Assembly (NCBI RefSeq): GCF_004005935.1
Contig: NZ_SACQ01000010.1
Coordinates: 1-64,000 of the forward strand
Direction: 5' to 3'
Origin: Neptunomonas marina
GTDB lineage: Bacteria; Pseudomonadota; Gammaproteobacteria; Pseudomonadales; Balneatricaceae
DNA: 64,000 nucleotides
Shown here one piece after another: positions 61,326-64,000 of this stretch (the stretch's first letter is position 1; every line of letters starts with the position of its first letter). The notes under the pieces were generated by a model that was not told where the DNA came from, ran no database searches, and was given only the letters and a program-made list of their open reading frames with translations. Made by a program: the position numbers and the translations under genes.

Positions 61326-61340
61326 CGGATGTTTACCGCT

Positions 61341-61367
61341 AAGCCCGCTTTAGATGCGGGCTTTTTT
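61341..61367 (+). terminator. Intrinsic terminator after the aminotransferase gene
   Basis: AAGCCCGC (61341-61348) pairs with GCGGGCTT (61356-61363), then TTTT and G-T-rich sequence. Strong. Confidence 0.9.
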
Positions 61368-61466
61368 GTTTTAGCGGCTGTATTTCGATTGTGTTAACGC
61401 CTAGCGATTTGGCGATCGGCGGTGTTAAACCTCGACGGATTGAGTTGATTTTTAAGGATAGGATCA

Positions 61467-62618
61467 TTGTTAAAAGAACACAGTGCCATGTCTGCTCTGA
61501 CAGGCTTTCGCGGATTGGCTGCGCTTTGGGTTTTGGTGTATCACGCATGGGTTTATGCGGTACCTAAAGAGCTAACATTTAGCCTCTTTGGAGAGTCATT
61601 TTATGGCCACGTTTTTCTCTCTTTGGGTTGGGCGGGGGTGCAAGTGTTTTTTGTGCTCTCGGCCTTTCTGCTGACATTGCCGTTTGCTCGTGCCCATGCA
61701 GGGCTTGGTGAATATCCGCGCACTGACGAGTTTCTTATCAAGCGGGTGGTTAGGGTTTTTCCCGCATATTACCTTCAAGTTGGGGTACTGTTTTCGATCG
61801 CTTGGCTGCTCAATGGCGACCTTCCCGTGCCCTTTAGTCAATTGCCTGGTTATGCGCTGATGCTGTTTGTCCCTGAACCTATTGGGTTGGGGACACAAGA
61901 GATTAACGGCGTCTGGTGGACGCTGCCCATCGAGTTTTCGTTCTACTTATTACTACCCGTGATCGCTTCATGTTTGCGCTGGCGCTACACCTTGTGGGTG
62001 CTTATTGGGTCGTTGCTCTGCATGTTGATGTGGCGGTTTGTAATGGTGGCTATTGTTGAGGCAAAGCCGCTCTACTTCTCGGCCCAGCAAGTGTTTGGGA
62101 GTATGGACTCCTTTGGGTTGGGCATGGTCGCTGCGTTGATTCATGTGCAATATGTCGAGAAATCAGCAGGTGGTTCGCGCTACCGAGCGGTTCTTTGGTC
62201 ACTAACATTAGCGACACCGGTGCTGTTTTTCTTGCTGGGGCAGTGGATGATGCGCCAACACATGAACTACTGGGGGCCATCGCTGATTTTCTACACATGG
62301 AGTGCGCTCTTCAGTGTAGGTGTTGTTGTGCTGGTATTACAGAGTACCCGTAAGCCCGATACATGGTTCAATCGTGTGTTTGGCAGCCCGATATTCTTCT
62401 ATCTTGGGATGGTCAGTTACGGCGTTTATCTATGGCACTTACCCATTGTGAAATGGTTGCTTAGCACAGAGTTTTTTGCTTCATACGCGGGCTATAAGTT
62501 TCCCCCGCTAATGGTGGCTAGCTTCACACTAACACTGCTGGTTGCAGCCCTCTCATGGCACCTTTATGAGCGTAGAGTGATTGATTATTCACGGCGTTGG
62601 CTGGCTAAAAGAAGGTAA
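61467..62618 (+). CDS. Acyltransferase 3 family membrane protein
   Basis: A 383-residue integral membrane acyltransferase (OafA/NodX-like) with about ten helices. ALTGFRGLAALWVLVYHAWVY gives the active-site His in VYHAW; FLIKRVVRVFPAYYLQV is the RxR-type substrate motif; FYLGMVSYGVYLWHLPIV is the late conserved block. Such enzymes O-acetylate surface glycans. The target is unknown and no glycan genes are nearby. Start is TTG 61467 (AAGGA 8 bases upstream), or ATG 61488. Confidence 0.85.
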   Translation: MLKEHSAMSALTGFRGLAALWVLVYHAWVYAVPKELTFSLFGESFYGHVFLSLGWAGVQVFFVLSAFLLTLPFARAHAGLGEYPRTDEFLIKRVVRVFPAYYLQVGVLFSIAWLLNGDLPVPFSQLPGYALMLFVPEPIGLGTQEINGVWWTLPIEFSFYLLLPVIASCLRWRYTLWVLIGSLLCMLMWRFVMVAIVEAKPLYFSAQQVFGSMDSFGLGMVAALIHVQYVEKSAGGSRYRAVLWSLTLATPVLFFLLGQWMMRQHMNYWGPSLIFYTWSALFSVGVVVLVLQSTRKPDTWFNRVFGSPIFFYLGMVSYGVYLWHLPIVKWLLSTEFFASYAGYKFPPLMVASFTLTLLVAALSWHLYERRVIDYSRRWLAKRR

Positions 62619-62634
62619 GGAGTATGCGTTGGTC

Positions 62635-62665
62635 AATGCCCTAGCTGCCCAATCAATAGGGCATT
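62635..62665. terminator. Stem-loop between acyltransferase and thioredoxin genes
   Basis: AATGCCCTA (62635-62643) and TAGGGCATT (62657-62665) pair perfectly over a 13-base loop between two convergent genes; little U-run on either side. Confidence 0.6.
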
Positions 62666-62674
62666 GCCTGATAA

Positions 62675-63166
62675 TTACGATTTTAGGGCGGTTTCAACCA
62701 GCGCTACTTGCTTCTCATCATCCCATTCACGGCCCCCCATGATAGTTTCAAGCAGCTCGCCATCTTTGCTGATCAGGTAGCTCATGGGTAAACCAGGAAT
62801 ACGAAACTCTTGAAACGAGCGGCTCTTTTCATCGAGTAAGATGGTAAAGGTCAGCTCGTTATCTAAGCCAAGTAAAAAGGCTTCGATAGCATCAGCAGAC
62901 TCTCCGGCGTTGATCGCAACAATTTCGAAAGGCTGGTCGGCAAATTTATCCTGCAATCGCTGCATCGAGGGCATCTCGCGCACGCAAGGTGGACACCATG
63001 TTGCCCAGAAGTTTAGCAACACGACCTTGCCCTCATACTCATAAAGGCTGACCTCCTTACCCTCTAAATTGGGAAAAGCGAGATCGTAGAATTTTGTTGT
63101 TTCGGCCTGCACCGACCATGCTGTTGTAAGCAATAAAAATGACATCAAAATACGTTTCAGCAGCAT
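62675..63166 (-). CDS. TlpA-like periplasmic thioredoxin
   Basis: A 163-residue secreted redox protein. A signal peptide (LLKRILMSFLLLTTAWSVQA) precedes the thioredoxin fold. The active site is WCPPC in NFWATWCPPCVREMPSMQ, typical of TlpA/ResA/CcmG reductants used in cytochrome maturation and disulfide reduction. No cytochrome genes are close. The ATG at 63166, just after AGGGGG, is chosen over a start 33 bases earlier. Confidence 0.9.
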   Translation of the reverse strand: MLLKRILMSFLLLTTAWSVQAETTKFYDLAFPNLEGKEVSLYEYEGKVVLLNFWATWCPPCVREMPSMQRLQDKFADQPFEIVAINAGESADAIEAFLLGLDNELTFTILLDEKSRSFQEFRIPGLPMSYLISKDGELLETIMGGREWDDEKQVALVETALKS

Positions 63167-63275
63167 TGTAGCCCCCTGAGTCAATCGTGTTATATACATA
63201 GCGTCAACGCTGTGAGTGTGGCATAAATAGTACCCTTAATTGTAACGATAATATCACTGGGATGAAGGATTTCGC

Positions 63276-64000
63276 ATGAAAGTCGCGTTTATCGGTTTGG
63301 GAACAATGGGCTATCCAATGGCTGGACACCTGAAAGCACAGGGCCATGAGGTTGCGGTTTACAACCGTACAGCAGCGAAGGCAGCGCAATGGGTTGCTGA
63401 ACATGGCGGTACCAGCGGAGCAACACCTGCAGAAGCTGCACAAGATGCGCACATCGTTTTTGTTTGTGTGGGTAACGATGACGATCTGCGAGAGGTTACC
63501 ACCGGTGAGCACGGCGTGCTCAAAGCCATGAGTGCAGGAAGCCATCTTGTCGATCATACAACCGCTTCTGCTGAAGTGGCACGTGAGCTTAGTGTTGTGG
63601 CGCAAGCGCAAGGGGTTGGCTTCCTCGATGCGCCGGTATCGGGTGGCCAGGCGGGTGCTGAGAACGGTGTGCTAAGTGTGATGGTCGGCGGTTCGGCGGC
63701 TTCTTACGACGTGGCAGAACCTGTTATGCAGGCTTACGGTAAGTCGATTCGTCTGCTGGGTGAGGCGGGCAGTGGCCAACTGGCGAAGATGGTTAACCAA
63801 ATTTGTATCGCTGGCCTCGTGCAGGGTTTATCCGAGGCGGTGCACTTTGCGCAAAAAGCTAACTTAGATGCTGAGCAAGTTTTCGATGTCATCCAGCATG
63901 GTGCGGCGGGCTCATGGCAGATGGTGAATCGCCACAAAACGATGCTAGCCGATGAGTTTGACTTTGGCTTTGCCGTTGATTGGATGCGTAAAGATCTGGG
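63276..64000 (+). CDS. NAD-dependent beta-hydroxyacid dehydrogenase, partial
   Basis: An open frame of 241 full codons that runs off the window's right edge. MKVAFIGLGTMGYPMAGHL is the nucleotide-binding loop; DAPVSGGQAGAENG the substrate segment; GSGQLAKMVNQ carries the catalytic lysine; FDFGFAVDWMRKDL is the late motif. It belongs to the 3-hydroxyisobutyrate/tartronate-semialdehyde reductase family and differs from glxR at 55 kb. AAGGA precedes the ATG. Confidence 0.9.
   Translation, partial: MKVAFIGLGTMGYPMAGHLKAQGHEVAVYNRTAAKAAQWVAEHGGTSGATPAEAAQDAHIVFVCVGNDDDLREVTTGEHGVLKAMSAGSHLVDHTTASAEVARELSVVAQAQGVGFLDAPVSGGQAGAENGVLSVMVGGSAASYDVAEPVMQAYGKSIRLLGEAGSGQLAKMVNQICIAGLVQGLSEAVHFAQKANLDAEQVFDVIQHGAAGSWQMVNRHKTMLADEFDFGFAVDWMRKDL

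Overview
The window is bacterial chromosome from a gammaproteobacterium, most likely a marine member of the Oceanospirillales/Pseudomonadales group. The evidence is the Pseudomonas-like order yceD-rpmF-plsX-fabD-fabG-acpP-fabF-pabC-mltG-tmk-holB-pilZ-tatD without fabH, the tusDCBE set, a fold III (alanine-racemase-like) ornithine decarboxylase, CueR-type copper control and DsrC/TusE-type sulfur relay. The species cannot be fixed from sequence alone. I saw no rRNA, tRNA, CRISPR array, transposase or prophage genes.

Layout. 1-1.6 kb: AT-rich, minus-strand remnant of an integron cassette array, with one well-formed attC site, a VOC protein, a DUF1801 protein and a truncated ORF; no integrase is inside the window. 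1.68-8.1 kb: a DeoR-regulated UgpBAEC-like ABC importer fused operonically to an EEP-fold phosphodiesterase and a HAD phosphatase. 8.2-16.9 kb: tyrosine/purine catabolism and small-molecule genes (hppD with a divergent LysR gene; guaD with a RutR-like regulator; a MocR regulator facing a DUF1127-EamA-PhzF operon; a CBS protein). 17.1-22.1 kb: ornithine decarboxylase and a large five-PAS GGDEF-EAL protein. 22.1-29.9 kb, minus strand: TatD-linked radical SAM protein, phnP-phnN without C-P lyase, a NadN-like lipoprotein nucleotidase, an alanine/Na+ symporter, an isochorismatase-fold hydrolase and a Bcr/CflA drug exporter. 30.1-33.4 kb: paaN, a paaF-like hydratase and an SDR. 33.5-46 kb: the conserved HAD-sppA-(maf)-yceD...tatD block for lipid, cell-wall and DNA functions. 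46-49.3 kb: a four-gene K+ channel/DUF350/DUF1190/ATP-grasp operon. 49.3-53.3 kb: copper cluster (copA, cupredoxin, His/Cys-rich secreted protein, cueR, DUF411). 53.3-64 kb: yjbQ, cheW-like, hyi-glxR, tusDCBE, yccA, truC, mtnN, alanine-glyoxylate aminotransferase, an acyltransferase, a TlpA-like thioredoxin and a second beta-hydroxyacid dehydrogenase running off the end.

How parts fit. Several genes converge on glyoxylate/hydroxypyruvate and tartronate semialdehyde (hyi, glxR, aminotransferase). phnN, phnP and the NadN-like enzyme all touch ribose-phosphate/nucleotide salvage. Regulatory DNA readable here includes a CueR-type 19-bp-spacer promoter for copA, a DeoR-type dyad before the transporter operon, repeated MocR-type motifs, a consensus sigma-70 promoter that would make the yceD mRNA almost leaderless, and a sigma-32-like promoter for yccA. 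The most system-like pieces to follow up are the channel/ATP-grasp operon, the copper cluster with its unusual small secreted protein, the importer-phosphodiesterase-phosphatase operon and the integron remnant.
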